Positions 1-7,241 are shown, numbered from the stretch's first letter. The stretch: DNA of 8,920 bases from an uncultured Lachnospiraceae bacterium (GCA_910583815.1 CAJTZB010000102.1:1-8920); one strand, 5' to 3'. Notes: generated by a model from the sequence alone, not told the origin. Numbers and translations are program-made.

Positions 1-55
<55 letters not shown>

Positions 56-293
56 AAGATTGTACTGTTTTGCATTTTGCTCGTCAACCTCTATTTCAAA
101 CATCCTACTTATTATCTGACATATAGCCTATCATATATCGTTATAAAATTCAAGACTATTTTTTCCGGCAGTATTAGCGTCGGTGTTAAATGCCCTTGTG
201 CCAAATCTTCCAACATGCTATAATCAAGCCAAGAATGAAATGAATGGACTGCTTCCGAAAAAGGCAGCCCAAACCAAAACCTATGAAAGAAAC

Positions 294-297
294 GAGG
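294..297 (+). promoter_or_regulatory. Ribosome binding site deciding the esterase start
   Basis: GAGG lies 8 nt before the ATG at 306. It favours that start over in-frame upstream codons (from 183), whose 41 extra residues do not look like esterase sequence. The 251-base stretch 55-305 otherwise shows only AT-rich patches. A TATAAA-like -10 at 142-147 has no convincing -35 at the right distance. Confidence 0.6.
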
Positions 298-305
298 CAA
301 AACAA

Positions 306-1178
306 ATGAAACATTTTACTTTAGAAATCGAAAGGACAATGGCAGCCCCTTCGTCCCTATTAAAAACCATGCCGTTCACCCCTGCCAAAATGGATGCCTA
401 TGTGCTTGACAGCTATGAATCTTTCCGTCCGGAACGCACCCGGCCTGCGCTGATTATCTGCCCTGGCGGCGGCTACTGCCATACTTCTGTGCGCGAGGCT
501 GAACCTATTGCAATTAAGTTCAACAGCCTTGGATTTCACACTTTCGTCCTCTATTACCATGTAGCTCCATATGAATACCCGACCGCACTATGTGAACTTG
601 CATCTGCCATCCGCCTGGTACGTGAACATGCAAAAGAATGGAATATCAACCCAGAACAAATTGCAGTTGCTGGCTTTTCAGCAGGCGGGCATCTTGCAGC
701 CAGCCTTTGTACTTCTTACCGTAAAGACTGGCTGCTTGGCGCACTGAACGCATCAGAAGAAGAAATTGCTCCAAACGCCTGTGTCTTATCCTACCCTGTA
801 ATTACCTCCGGCGAATTCGGGCATCAAGGCTCGTTTGAAAACCTGCTCGGCATCCATACCAAAGAGGACAGAGCAAAAAAATACAAGCAGGATTTGCTTG
901 AACTTGTCTCTTTGGAAAAACAGGTTACAGATGCAGTGCCTCCGACCTTTCTTTGGCACACCTATGCAGATGATGCCGTGCCTGTAGAAAATTCCCTGTT
1001 ATATGCCGCCTCGCTCTGCAGTGCCGGTGTGCTGACTGAACTCCATATTTTCCCTTTTGGATGTCATGGGATGTCACTCGCTACAGAAGAAACAAGCGAT
1101 AAAGAAGGCAATCAGATACAAGAAGAATGTGCCATCTGGCCGGAACTCGCTGCCAGATTCTTAAGGCAGGTATTATAG
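306..1178 (+). CDS. Alpha/beta-hydrolase, carbohydrate acetyl esterase/lipase-like
   Basis: This 290-residue protein is predicted to hydrolyse ester bonds, most plausibly O-acetyl groups on sugars, in the cytoplasm, as no signal peptide is visible. Visible marks are an oxyanion-hole motif PGGGY (53-57), the nucleophile elbow GFSAGGH with Ser125, a likely acid Asp222 in the segment HTYADDAVPVENS, and the catalytic His254 in FPFGCHG, so the triad is complete and correctly ordered. The length is normal for the BD-FAE/acetylxylan-esterase-like branch of the alpha/beta-hydrolases. The gene is alone on the plus strand, ends 1 nt before an intrinsic terminator and points toward the minus-strand genes. 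Its place beside uronide enzymes suggests deacylation of the same glycan, but that is inference. A general short-chain esterase or peptidase-like hydrolase is the alternative. Confidence 0.9.
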   Translation: MKHFTLEIERTMAAPSSLLKTMPFTPAKMDAYVLDSYESFRPERTRPALIICPGGGYCHTSVREAEPIAIKFNSLGFHTFVLYYHVAPYEYPTALCELASAIRLVREHAKEWNINPEQIAVAGFSAGGHLAASLCTSYRKDWLLGALNASEEEIAPNACVLSYPVITSGEFGHQGSFENLLGIHTKEDRAKKYKQDLLELVSLEKQVTDAVPPTFLWHTYADDAVPVENSLLYAASLCSAGVLTELHIFPFGCHGMSLATEETSDKEGNQIQEECAIWPELAARFLRQVL

Positions 1179-1179
1179 G

Positions 1180-1208
1180 GGGGCGGAATTCCGCCCCTCT
1201 TTCTTTTT
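1180..1208 (+). terminator. Intrinsic terminator of the esterase gene
   Basis: A perfect 7-bp GC-rich stem (1180-1186 with 1191-1197, AATT loop) is followed by a T-rich tract TCTTTCTTTTT at 1198-1208. It begins one base after the esterase stop. The minus strand has no T-run after the stem, so it should act mainly on plus-strand transcription. Confidence 0.9.
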
Positions 1209-1246
1209 CAGACTCTGCCGTCACTTGACAAGGGTGTCATCTGAAA
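1206..1246. other. Imperfect inverted repeat in the convergent gap
   Basis: TTTCAGA at 1206-1212 is complementary to TCTGAAA at 1240-1246, and inside it TGACA (1226-1230) pairs with TGTCA (1235-1239) around an AGGG loop. The arms are separated unevenly by 13 nt on one side. It lies between the two convergent genes and could help end GNAT transcription, but neither strand has the classic stem plus U-tract here. Confidence 0.3.
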
Positions 1247-1278
1247 TAGATTCCTGCAAATTTATCATATAATTCACT

Positions 1279-1845
1279 TCATTCTTTAAAATAATCAGAT
1301 GCAAGAATGCCATACATACACGCATCTACAATACCTCTGTTGTTCCAATCTGCTTTTCTTAATGTGCCTTCATAAATTAAACCACATTTCTTCATCACTC
1401 TTCCAGAGTTCGGATTTTCAGGGTCATGCATAGCTTCAATCCTCTTAGCTTCCACTTGTTCAAAGAAAAAAGGAATAATTGCCGAAAATGCCTCACTTGT
1501 AAAACCAGAATGCCACCATTTGCTTCCAATGCAATATCCAATATGAATTTTTTCTGTTCTTTCGTCTATATCGACCACCGAAATTGTGCCAATAGGTTCA
1601 TTTATATTTTTTGGCACAACAGCCCACTGATAAAAATTCAAATTTTTATATTCTGCAATCCAATCATTCAGAACACGTTCTGTTATCCCGATGTCCTTAT
1701 GTGTGGGCCATCTTAAAAACTCAGTCACCTTTTCGTCACTTGTCCAGTTATAAAATGCCGCATTAATATCATCTGCTGAAAACTTTCTTAATATAATCCT
1801 ATCTGTTTCTATAGTAACAGTGCCCTTATGTTTCATTTTACTCAT
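1279..1845 (-). CDS. GNAT N-acetyltransferase, RimJ/RimL-like
   Basis: This 188-residue protein should transfer an acetyl group from acetyl-CoA to an amine; the acceptor is unknown. The order is that of RimJ/RimL-type GNATs: an N-terminal ETDRIILRKF strand (13-22), a central strand IGTISVVDID (85-94), then IGYCIGSKWWHSGFTSEA (102-119), which holds the acetyl-CoA pyrophosphate loop in a slightly divergent form (HSGFTSEA rather than GxGxATEA), and the C-terminal NPNSGRVMKKCGLIYEGTLR (144-163) with the conserved Asn and EG.LR. The start is uncertain: neither Met1 (1845) nor Met4 (1836) has a good ribosome site, and a structured repeat sits immediately upstream. A link to the neighbouring sugar genes is doubtful, and it may be a passenger. 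Confidence 0.88.
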   Translation of the reverse strand: MSKMKHKGTVTIETDRIILRKFSADDINAAFYNWTSDEKVTEFLRWPTHKDIGITERVLNDWIAEYKNLNFYQWAVVPKNINEPIGTISVVDIDERTEKIHIGYCIGSKWWHSGFTSEAFSAIIPFFFEQVEAKRIEAMHDPENPNSGRVMKKCGLIYEGTLRKADWNNRGIVDACMYGILASDYFKE

Positions 1846-1855
1846 CCATTCTGAG

Positions 1856-1959
1856 AACGTATGCGTTCGCTAGCTATTTGTGACGTCCTCGGCACAAATA
1901 GCCGATTGAAAAATAACGCATCCGCTTAATTTTTCAATCTAATTTCCTCCGTCAATCGG
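1856..1959 (-). repeat. Structured hairpin repeat element upstream of the GNAT gene
   Basis: Two strong inverted repeats lie back to back: GCTATTTGTG/CACAAATAGC (1873-1882 with 1893-1902, 10 bp) and GATTGAAAAAT/ATTTTTCAATC (1904-1914 with 1929-1939, 11 bp). Two further complementary pairs are ATGCGTT (1861-1867) with AACGCAT (1915-1921), and CCGATTGA (1902-1909) with TCAATCGG (1952-1959). On the minus strand it contains GGAGG (1950-1946) and a 15-codon frame, MRYFSIGYLCRGRHK, from 1921 to 1874. I associate that peptide string with dispersed spurious small frames in Lachnospiraceae genomes, which would make this a genome-wide repeat (MITE- or REP-like). That recollection is unverified. The exact borders are unknown. 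Confidence 0.75.
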
Positions 1960-1990
1960 TATTTGATAAAACTGTCTATAGCATTTTATA

Positions 1991-3148
1991 TCACCAATAC
2001 ATCTCCCATTCCTTTACAAACCTTGTCAGCGCTTCCATATAAAAATAATCTCCCCAGCTGACGCACTCGTCTACACCTTCTGGTGTGCATGTATTGTATG
2101 GGCTTTTTTTCGCGTAAGTTCCATGCAGCACAAGCCCATTTGACTTTTCAAAGTCCGTTACGGCATAATGGTCTACAAGGCTCTTTAACATCTGCGCCGC
2201 AAGCCTGCGGTACTGTCCTGCTTCCTCTTTCGGCAGATATTTCGCCGCTTCCAAAAAGCCGCACGCCACAATAGAAGCACTGCTGGAGTCTCTTGGTTCA
2301 TCCCCTTCCGTAAAAATCATATCCCAGTACGGCACAAGATCATCCGGCAGCCGCTTTAAATAGAATGCTGCTGTTCTGCGAAACGTATCCAGATATTCCG
2401 GATTTTTTGTATAAGTATAGGAAATAGCCGTTCCATAGACGCCCCAAGCCTGCCCTCTTGCCCAAAAACTGTCGTCTTTATAGCCCTGGCATGTCTCTCC
2501 ACGGATTGGCGCTCCGCTCTCCATATCCATTAAAAACGTATGGTAAGTACTTCCATCCTCTCGGACGGAATATTTTAAACACGTTGTAATATGCTTGTGT
2601 GCAGTCTCTTTATACTTTTCTTCTCCTGTCACCTCACTTGCCCAGTACAGAAGCGGCAAATTCAAAAGGCAGTCGATGATATAACGGTAGTTTCCTGCTT
2701 CTCCCATGCTTCCCCATGCCTGCAGAAAACCACCTTTGGGCTGAAATCTGGCAAGCAGCTGGTCTGCCGCCAGAATTGCTGCCTCCTTCGCCTTCTCATC
2801 TTTCGTCAGCTTATAGGCAGCCACGCACGACGGCGTATACAAAAAACCCATGTCATGATGGTCTACTGCAATCTTATTGCGGATTCTGTAGTCAAAGCTG
2901 TCCACCATATGCAAAGCTGCTTTCTTAAATACTGCTTTTCCGGTATGCTCATATGCCAGCCAGACTTCGCCCGGCCAAAAGCCGCAAGTCCACTGGTCAT
3001 TGTTGCACTTTGGATACTTAAGATGAACACTCGAATGGTTCTGGCAGTTGTCGGTAAATTCCGCAAGGTTGCGCTCCACCTGCTCCGCAGCCAAGTCAAG
3101 TGCCTTCTTTGCTTCCTCTAATGTCAGTTCTGGTTTATTCTCAAACAT
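1991..3148 (-). CDS. GH88 unsaturated glucuronyl hydrolase
   Basis: This 385-residue cytoplasmic enzyme should remove the 4,5-unsaturated uronic acid left at the non-reducing end of lyase products, by hydration of the double bond. It matches GH88 (reference Bacillus UGL is about 377 residues): NDQWTCGFWPGEVWLAYE (50-67), VDHHDMGF (95-102) carrying Asp99, equivalent to the family's Asp88, and YRYIIDCLLNLPLLYWA beginning at 154 with Asp159, equivalent to the catalytic Asp149. The 60-residue spacing between the two Asp fits. C-terminal SWGDYFYMEALTRF is also typical. The start at 3148 is set by AGGAGG 6 nt upstream; the frame stays open further but would overlap the 3' end of the DUF2264 gene. 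It is the last gene of a three-gene unit. GH105 (rhamnogalacturonyl) is the alternative family, but the HDMGF and IDCLLNLPLLYWA motifs favour GH88. Confidence 0.93.
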   Translation of the reverse strand: MFENKPELTLEEAKKALDLAAEQVERNLAEFTDNCQNHSSVHLKYPKCNNDQWTCGFWPGEVWLAYEHTGKAVFKKAALHMVDSFDYRIRNKIAVDHHDMGFLYTPSCVAAYKLTKDEKAKEAAILAADQLLARFQPKGGFLQAWGSMGEAGNYRYIIDCLLNLPLLYWASEVTGEEKYKETAHKHITTCLKYSVREDGSTYHTFLMDMESGAPIRGETCQGYKDDSFWARGQAWGVYGTAISYTYTKNPEYLDTFRRTAAFYLKRLPDDLVPYWDMIFTEGDEPRDSSSASIVACGFLEAAKYLPKEEAGQYRRLAAQMLKSLVDHYAVTDFEKSNGLVLHGTYAKKSPYNTCTPEGVDECVSWGDYFYMEALTRFVKEWEMYW

Positions 3149-3154
3149 GGCAAT

Positions 3155-3160
3155 CCTCCT
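3155..3160 (-). promoter_or_regulatory. Ribosome binding site deciding the GH88 start
   Basis: A perfect AGGAGG on the minus strand lies 6 nt before the ATG at 3148. It rejects the 37-codon upstream extension to 3259, which would overlap the DUF2264 gene. Confidence 0.9.
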
Positions 3161-3182
3161 ATTTAAATTCCATAACTGTCCT

Positions 3183-3199
3183 TCCAACGCACTGTTGGA
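3183..3199 (-). other. Small intercistronic hairpin between the DUF2264 and GH88 genes
   Basis: TCCAAC and GTTGGA form a 6-bp stem with a 5-nt loop in the 55-nt gap, with no U-tract following. It is therefore not a terminator; it could be an mRNA-processing or stability element, or chance. Confidence 0.35.
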
Positions 3200-3203
3200 G
3201 TCC

Positions 3204-5285
3204 TTACAGCGTAAGCCCTGCTTCGATTTCTTCAAAGTTGATATATTTTTTTGTCCCATCTTTTAAATGCAGTGTTATAGTTCCGTAAGCTCCTGTCCTC
3301 GTGCTGTCTTCATACGAAATCTCTTTGAGCGGGAACAGCTCTTCTTCTGTAAAATCCTCATGGCTTTCCTTTGTAATAACTTGGGAAATCATTGTATAGA
3401 ATTCATGCGCCCCATACTGCTTCTTCCTCTCTGTCACCGCGTAGACAACAACCGAATGCTCAGAATCCGGATTTGTACCGCTGCTTCTTACCAATCCCAG
3501 TCCGTCCCAGCCATCGTATATCGTCATTGCCAGCTGTTTTGGAGCACCGGCAGCATCCCTGCCTTTTAAAATAATGGACTTTGCTGCTCCGCACTGCCTC
3601 TCTATAACCTCTGTCCCATTGTCCGGAAAACCATAGGCACCAAGTGTAAACCTCACCGGACGGCAGCATAGACGGTGTTTATCTACTCGCATTATGCCAT
3701 AAGGCACCAGAAAATCTGCCAGATTGACTGCCGGAATCCAATGCGCCTCCTGCTGCAGCGTATAGTCAAAGAACTGGCGGCGATAGAGCACTCCTTGCTT
3801 TTCGCCGTACCAAAACGTAGCATTGGCAAGAGACCTCCTTCCACTTGTCAGATCCTCCAGCACATACTGCTCAGATTCCACAGAGCCTGCTATAAATCCT
3901 TCTTCTTTTGACAGCGGCGTGGACTCCCAAGGATATTTTGTATTAAAACAGAGTTTTGCATAATTCCACATGCCATGAATATCACCTGCATTTTTCAGTA
4001 CTTTCCCAGTACGCAGAATGGTTTCTCCATTGGCATTGTGGTTGGAAAAGCAAAGCGCAGGACCATTTAAGGCTGTCACCTTCACTTCCTTTTCTCCAAG
4101 TCTCTCCCATGAACCATTGTTTTCCTTTGCCGTCCAAAACGGATGCTCTGCCGGAAGGTGAAGGCACAAAAATGCCTTTCCCATCCAATAAGGCGACTCT
4201 GCACAAGAATAGCCCTGCACAAGCGGAGAAAACTGCCCATAAAAGCCAAGCTGTGGAACTCCATCCTCAACAACGCCTTCTCTGCCAAGAAACTGCAGCA
4301 GCGATCCGGAGCAGATACGCCTTGCAAGTCCCGGATCCATTTCAGGATGCCTTAAGAAAAAATTCGCATCAAATGCACTTGTGGAAGCATTGCGGTAAAT
4401 GCAGCTCCTGCCCCACATATTCGTATATCCATCCTTATCAAAAAATCCGGCATAGGTCCTCATCAGACGATTTGACTGCTCTTCAAAATGTCTTGCCAAT
4501 TCCGGTTCATTTTCATAGCCATACCAGAGGTTCCAGAGAGGCGCATATACATTAAATGCCCAACAAGAATAGTAATCAAACGAATGCCCATCCCGATACC
4601 AGCCATCCCCGACCGAATATGCCAGAATTGCCTGCGCATGGTCTGCCATGATTTCTTTGTCAACCGGATAACCTTCCATATGTAAAAATGCCAGATCCAA
4701 CATATTAAACAGCCGCCAGTTCTGCGGCGCCGTACTGGCATGGGCATAATTGGAAAGAAACGCAGCTATCCTGTCTTTCTCTTGCTTTGTATAGGTGTCC
4801 CACACTTCCTCTTTGCAGAGCCACAGGCAGATTACGAGCGCGCAGGTTTCTACTGTCTGCTGGAATACCCGAAATGGGTTCCCTCCTCCGGTCAGTTCCC
4901 AAAGTTCGTCGTAAGTCCCAACATAGTTAGAATCGCCTTTCGTGCAGGTACGCAGCACCTGATTTTTATAATAGTCTTTTAGCTTATATCCACATACCGT
5001 TATTTCCGGCTCATTATGAATGACCGGAGCCGCAATAAAGAACGTTCTGGTCAGGCCTTCAAATTTTTCCGCTTTTCTCTGTACCTCCTGCTCCTCTTCT
5101 GAATGGTTCAGGTGCGGATATGTAACGTCTGTTTCTTTTCTTGGCATTACTACAGGGGCCTCAAAATCAGAAATATTCTGAAAAATTCCATGCAGCATAT
5201 ACTTTCCTGCTTCCATCCAGCTCTCTCTTGTCAGGCCGGTGTATGGGCTAAGCTGATAGTCCAGTACCGTTGATTCAAACTTCAT
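3204..5285 (-). CDS. DUF2264 family protein, putative polysaccharide-active enzyme
   Basis: This is a 693-residue protein of the DUF2264 family, recognised from its N-terminus (SPYTGLTRESWMEAGKYMLHG, 13-33, then PVVMPR at 44-49). The N-terminal ~400 residues are helix-rich with repeated aromatic and acidic patches: PQNWRLFNML (187-196), DGWYRDGHSFDYYS (227-240), AFNVY (243-247) and a SPYWMGKAF segment near 364-372. This resembles the alpha/alpha-toroid of lyases and glucuronidases, while the C-terminal third is beta-rich. No signal peptide is visible. AAGGAG lies 10 nt before the start, and the gene follows the heparinase-like gene by 30 nt, so the two are surely cotranscribed. Some relatives may be beta-glucuronidases (my recollection of GH154, not certain); an activity on uronide oligosaccharides is inferred from the neighbours. 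The catalytic residues are not known to me. Confidence 0.9.
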   Translation of the reverse strand: MKFESTVLDYQLSPYTGLTRESWMEAGKYMLHGIFQNISDFEAPVVMPRKETDVTYPHLNHSEEEQEVQRKAEKFEGLTRTFFIAAPVIHNEPEITVCGYKLKDYYKNQVLRTCTKGDSNYVGTYDELWELTGGGNPFRVFQQTVETCALVICLWLCKEEVWDTYTKQEKDRIAAFLSNYAHASTAPQNWRLFNMLDLAFLHMEGYPVDKEIMADHAQAILAYSVGDGWYRDGHSFDYYSCWAFNVYAPLWNLWYGYENEPELARHFEEQSNRLMRTYAGFFDKDGYTNMWGRSCIYRNASTSAFDANFFLRHPEMDPGLARRICSGSLLQFLGREGVVEDGVPQLGFYGQFSPLVQGYSCAESPYWMGKAFLCLHLPAEHPFWTAKENNGSWERLGEKEVKVTALNGPALCFSNHNANGETILRTGKVLKNAGDIHGMWNYAKLCFNTKYPWESTPLSKEEGFIAGSVESEQYVLEDLTSGRRSLANATFWYGEKQGVLYRRQFFDYTLQQEAHWIPAVNLADFLVPYGIMRVDKHRLCCRPVRFTLGAYGFPDNGTEVIERQCGAAKSIILKGRDAAGAPKQLAMTIYDGWDGLGLVRSSGTNPDSEHSVVVYAVTERKKQYGAHEFYTMISQVITKESHEDFTEEELFPLKEISYEDSTRTGAYGTITLHLKDGTKKYINFEEIEAGLTL

Positions 5286-5315
5286 TGCTGTTTCACTCCT
5301 TTCAAAATCAGACGC

Positions 5316-7142
5316 TTATCTTTTATGGGAAGTCACTGTAAACCAGGTTATTCCTTTATTTTCTTTCCCACAGCGCAAAGGCACTTCCCACCGGATCAGC
5401 CGGACTGGTTCTGATATGCCAATATGATTTCTATGCTCTTCCTCCTGGCACCAAATACAATGCACCTCTTCTGGCAGCTGCACGACACATCCATAGCGCT
5501 CTCCCAAAATCCTGATTTCATGCCCTTCAATACTTACTTTCCCTTGTGTGACCAGCTGCTCCGTAAAGCTGTCTGTTTCTTTTGGAATATCATAAGTATC
5601 CGAAACTGTAAGTACACCGGTATCCAAATCAAAATTTGTTTCTCTCCTCAGGCAGTTTACTGTCCCTGTTTCATATGCCCCGGCAAATTCTACCCACGTC
5701 GCTCCATCTCCGTCTGCCTTAAATTCCGATGCTTTGTAATCCGCTCCTGCCTTCTGCCCTTTGCTTCCTATGATTGGCACACTGTGTCCAAGAGAAGAGT
5801 TACATAAAATATTGTAACGCCCTTCTCCAAAATATTCCTTTGTATATTCTCCTGCGCCTAAGTCTGTCAACAGGAATTCCTCTCCTGCCAGATAAAAAAA
5901 ACTGCCTATATCATTATGGTTATGCGGCTCGCCGTTTGTACCGCCCTTGATTGCCATTGCGGTCCCTACGGCACTTTCACAGATGCTCCACTGGGCATCC
6001 GGCAGTATGTCATGCCTTACGTGGGATGTTCTTTGCAGCAAAGCCTTATCGGGAAGAACCATACCAGGCAAGCCCTGCAAAGGTTCCGGTGCAGGCAGCT
6101 TCTCTGCCCATATATAATCTCTCAGCAATCCCATAAAGCGATAGCAGGAATCCGATTCAAAATCCGCTGCCAGCCGACAATACTGCGCAGGCAATTCTGA
6201 TGCAGAAAAATCCCCTGTATCAGAAGACAGACTACCCGGCATCCTGACTTCAGGGTACTGTTTTGCTAAAAAAACAGTCAAACCCATACGAAACTTTGCT
6301 GACGGTTCGACATCCGAAAAACTGACGGTTTTTCCGCTCCGAAAATACATCTTCTGCTGAAAGCAGGCAATCCTCCTCACCTTTTCATTGTCAAACAGGT
6401 TAATACTCCCTTTGCTATAACGAAGCAGCTGTTCTGCGAATCCAACAAAATACGTCATCCCATAAGTAAAGTATCCAATACCTTCCATACAGGCGCCATC
6501 CTCCCTAAAACCATCCAGATAGAAGTTAATGGAGTGGCAAAGCCGTCTTAGACAGGCCATAAGCCGCTCTTCCTCTCTCCCTTCCATCAGATAAATGCAG
6601 GCGCTGCCGATGCTCCCTGTACAAACTGCATTCCAGTTGTGGTCTGAACACTCCCAACAACCATAATTAGGAACGGAGGCAAAAAAGGGAGCAAATACCC
6701 TTCTCTCAATCTCTGCCCTTACTCTTATGCAAAGGCTCTCCGGAAGATGATGTTCTTTGGGAAGAGCAGGATTTACAAATGAAATAAGCTCCGCAAGCGC
6801 CTGTGCCGTCTCTGAAGCAAATAAATCAACCGTAATGCGCCAATTGTCTTCTTTGCGGTTTACATGGGCAGGCAGCGCCCAGCATTCTTCCTCACAGATT
6901 TCTTCCATTACTTTGACAAGCTTCTTTATATCTTCCTGCCTTTGAAATATAAACGCCGCAATACCATAGACTGCCAGAAATTTTCTGCGCCTGAAATACA
7001 CGTTCTCGTACTGCAGCCGGTTTCCATTCATCTCAAATAAAGCAAACAGCTCTTCTGTCAGGGCAGGCAGCGCCTCTTCCCTCATCTGGTCCGCCAATGC
7101 TCTCACTTGGTTTTTGTATTGCTCACGAAAGGAATGTTCCAT
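5316..7142 (-). CDS. Heparinase II/III-like protein, putative intracellular polysaccharide lyase
   Basis: This 608-residue protein has the build of alginate/heparinase-type lyases: a helical N-terminal half and a beta-rich C-terminal half. Motifs in order are CWECSDHNWNAVC (162-174) with an Asn that is usual in the active site, a YLDGFREDGACMEGIGYFTYG segment (208-228) with candidate catalytic Tyr224/227, and GTNGEPHNHNDIGSFF (401-416) with His407/409, then LTDLGAGEYT and SLGHSVPIIG (450-459). This is the Heparinase II/III-like domain signature. Lyases of this type cleave uronic-acid glycans by beta-elimination and give the unsaturated ends that GH88 removes. No signal peptide is visible, so it should act on imported oligosaccharides. 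It is the first gene of the three-gene unit, with a purine-rich AAGGGGG about 11 nt before the ATG. The CAZy family (PL12, PL15, PL21, PL33, PL35 or unclassified) and substrate cannot be set by eye. Confidence 0.9.
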   Translation of the reverse strand: MEHSFREQYKNQVRALADQMREEALPALTEELFALFEMNGNRLQYENVYFRRRKFLAVYGIAAFIFQRQEDIKKLVKVMEEICEEECWALPAHVNRKEDNWRITVDLFASETAQALAELISFVNPALPKEHHLPESLCIRVRAEIERRVFAPFFASVPNYGCWECSDHNWNAVCTGSIGSACIYLMEGREEERLMACLRRLCHSINFYLDGFREDGACMEGIGYFTYGMTYFVGFAEQLLRYSKGSINLFDNEKVRRIACFQQKMYFRSGKTVSFSDVEPSAKFRMGLTVFLAKQYPEVRMPGSLSSDTGDFSASELPAQYCRLAADFESDSCYRFMGLLRDYIWAEKLPAPEPLQGLPGMVLPDKALLQRTSHVRHDILPDAQWSICESAVGTAMAIKGGTNGEPHNHNDIGSFFYLAGEEFLLTDLGAGEYTKEYFGEGRYNILCNSSLGHSVPIIGSKGQKAGADYKASEFKADGDGATWVEFAGAYETGTVNCLRRETNFDLDTGVLTVSDTYDIPKETDSFTEQLVTQGKVSIEGHEIRILGERYGCVVQLPEEVHCIWCQEEEHRNHIGISEPVRLIRWEVPLRCGKENKGITWFTVTSHKR

Positions 7143-7194
7143 GTCTCATCCCGCCCCCTTCCCAAAATCTTTCTTCCATTTTACATAACTCTTT

Positions 7195-7229
7195 AAAAAA
7201 ACAAGAGACACACAACCGATGCCTCTTGT
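7195..7229 (-). terminator. Intrinsic terminator of the discoidin-like gene
   Basis: On the minus strand ACAAGAGGCA pairs with TGTCTCTTGT (10 bp with one G-U, 9-nt loop, 7201-7229), followed directly by a run of seven T (the last stem base plus 7200-7195). It lies 12 nt after the stop of the discoidin-like gene and separates it from the heparinase-like unit. Only 52 nt remain for a promoter; TAAAAT at 7183-7178 is a -10 candidate but no clear -35 is visible, so partial readthrough is possible. Confidence 0.78.
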
Positions 7230-7241
7230 ATACTTTTTACT

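Noticed and set aside
112..300. 62-codon minus-strand frame left of the esterase
   Set aside because: It has no family match and overlaps the esterase leader; it is likely chance in AT-rich DNA.
183..305. Upstream in-frame extension of the esterase (41 residues)
   Set aside because: The GAGG site fits the ATG at 306, and the extra residues do not resemble an esterase N-terminus or a signal peptide.
1874..1921. 15-codon minus-strand frame in the repeat as a real peptide gene
   Set aside because: GGAGG is 24 nt from the ATG, too far for initiation, and the frame lies inside hairpin arms. It is recorded only as part of the repeat.
1967..1990. AT-rich inverted repeat after the GH88 stop as a terminator
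   Set aside because: The 6-bp all-AT stem with a long loop and no U-tract is too weak for an intrinsic terminator.
2591..3121. 176-codon plus-strand open frame
   Set aside because: It lies wholly antisense to the well-supported GH88 gene and has no family resemblance, so it is a shadow frame.
3149..3259. Upstream extension of the GH88 frame
   Set aside because: It would overlap the end of the DUF2264 gene, while a perfect AGGAGG lies before the ATG at 3148.
3956..4555. 199-codon plus-strand open frame
   Set aside because: It is antisense to the DUF2264 gene, has His/Ser/Pro-rich low-quality composition and no recognisable motif.
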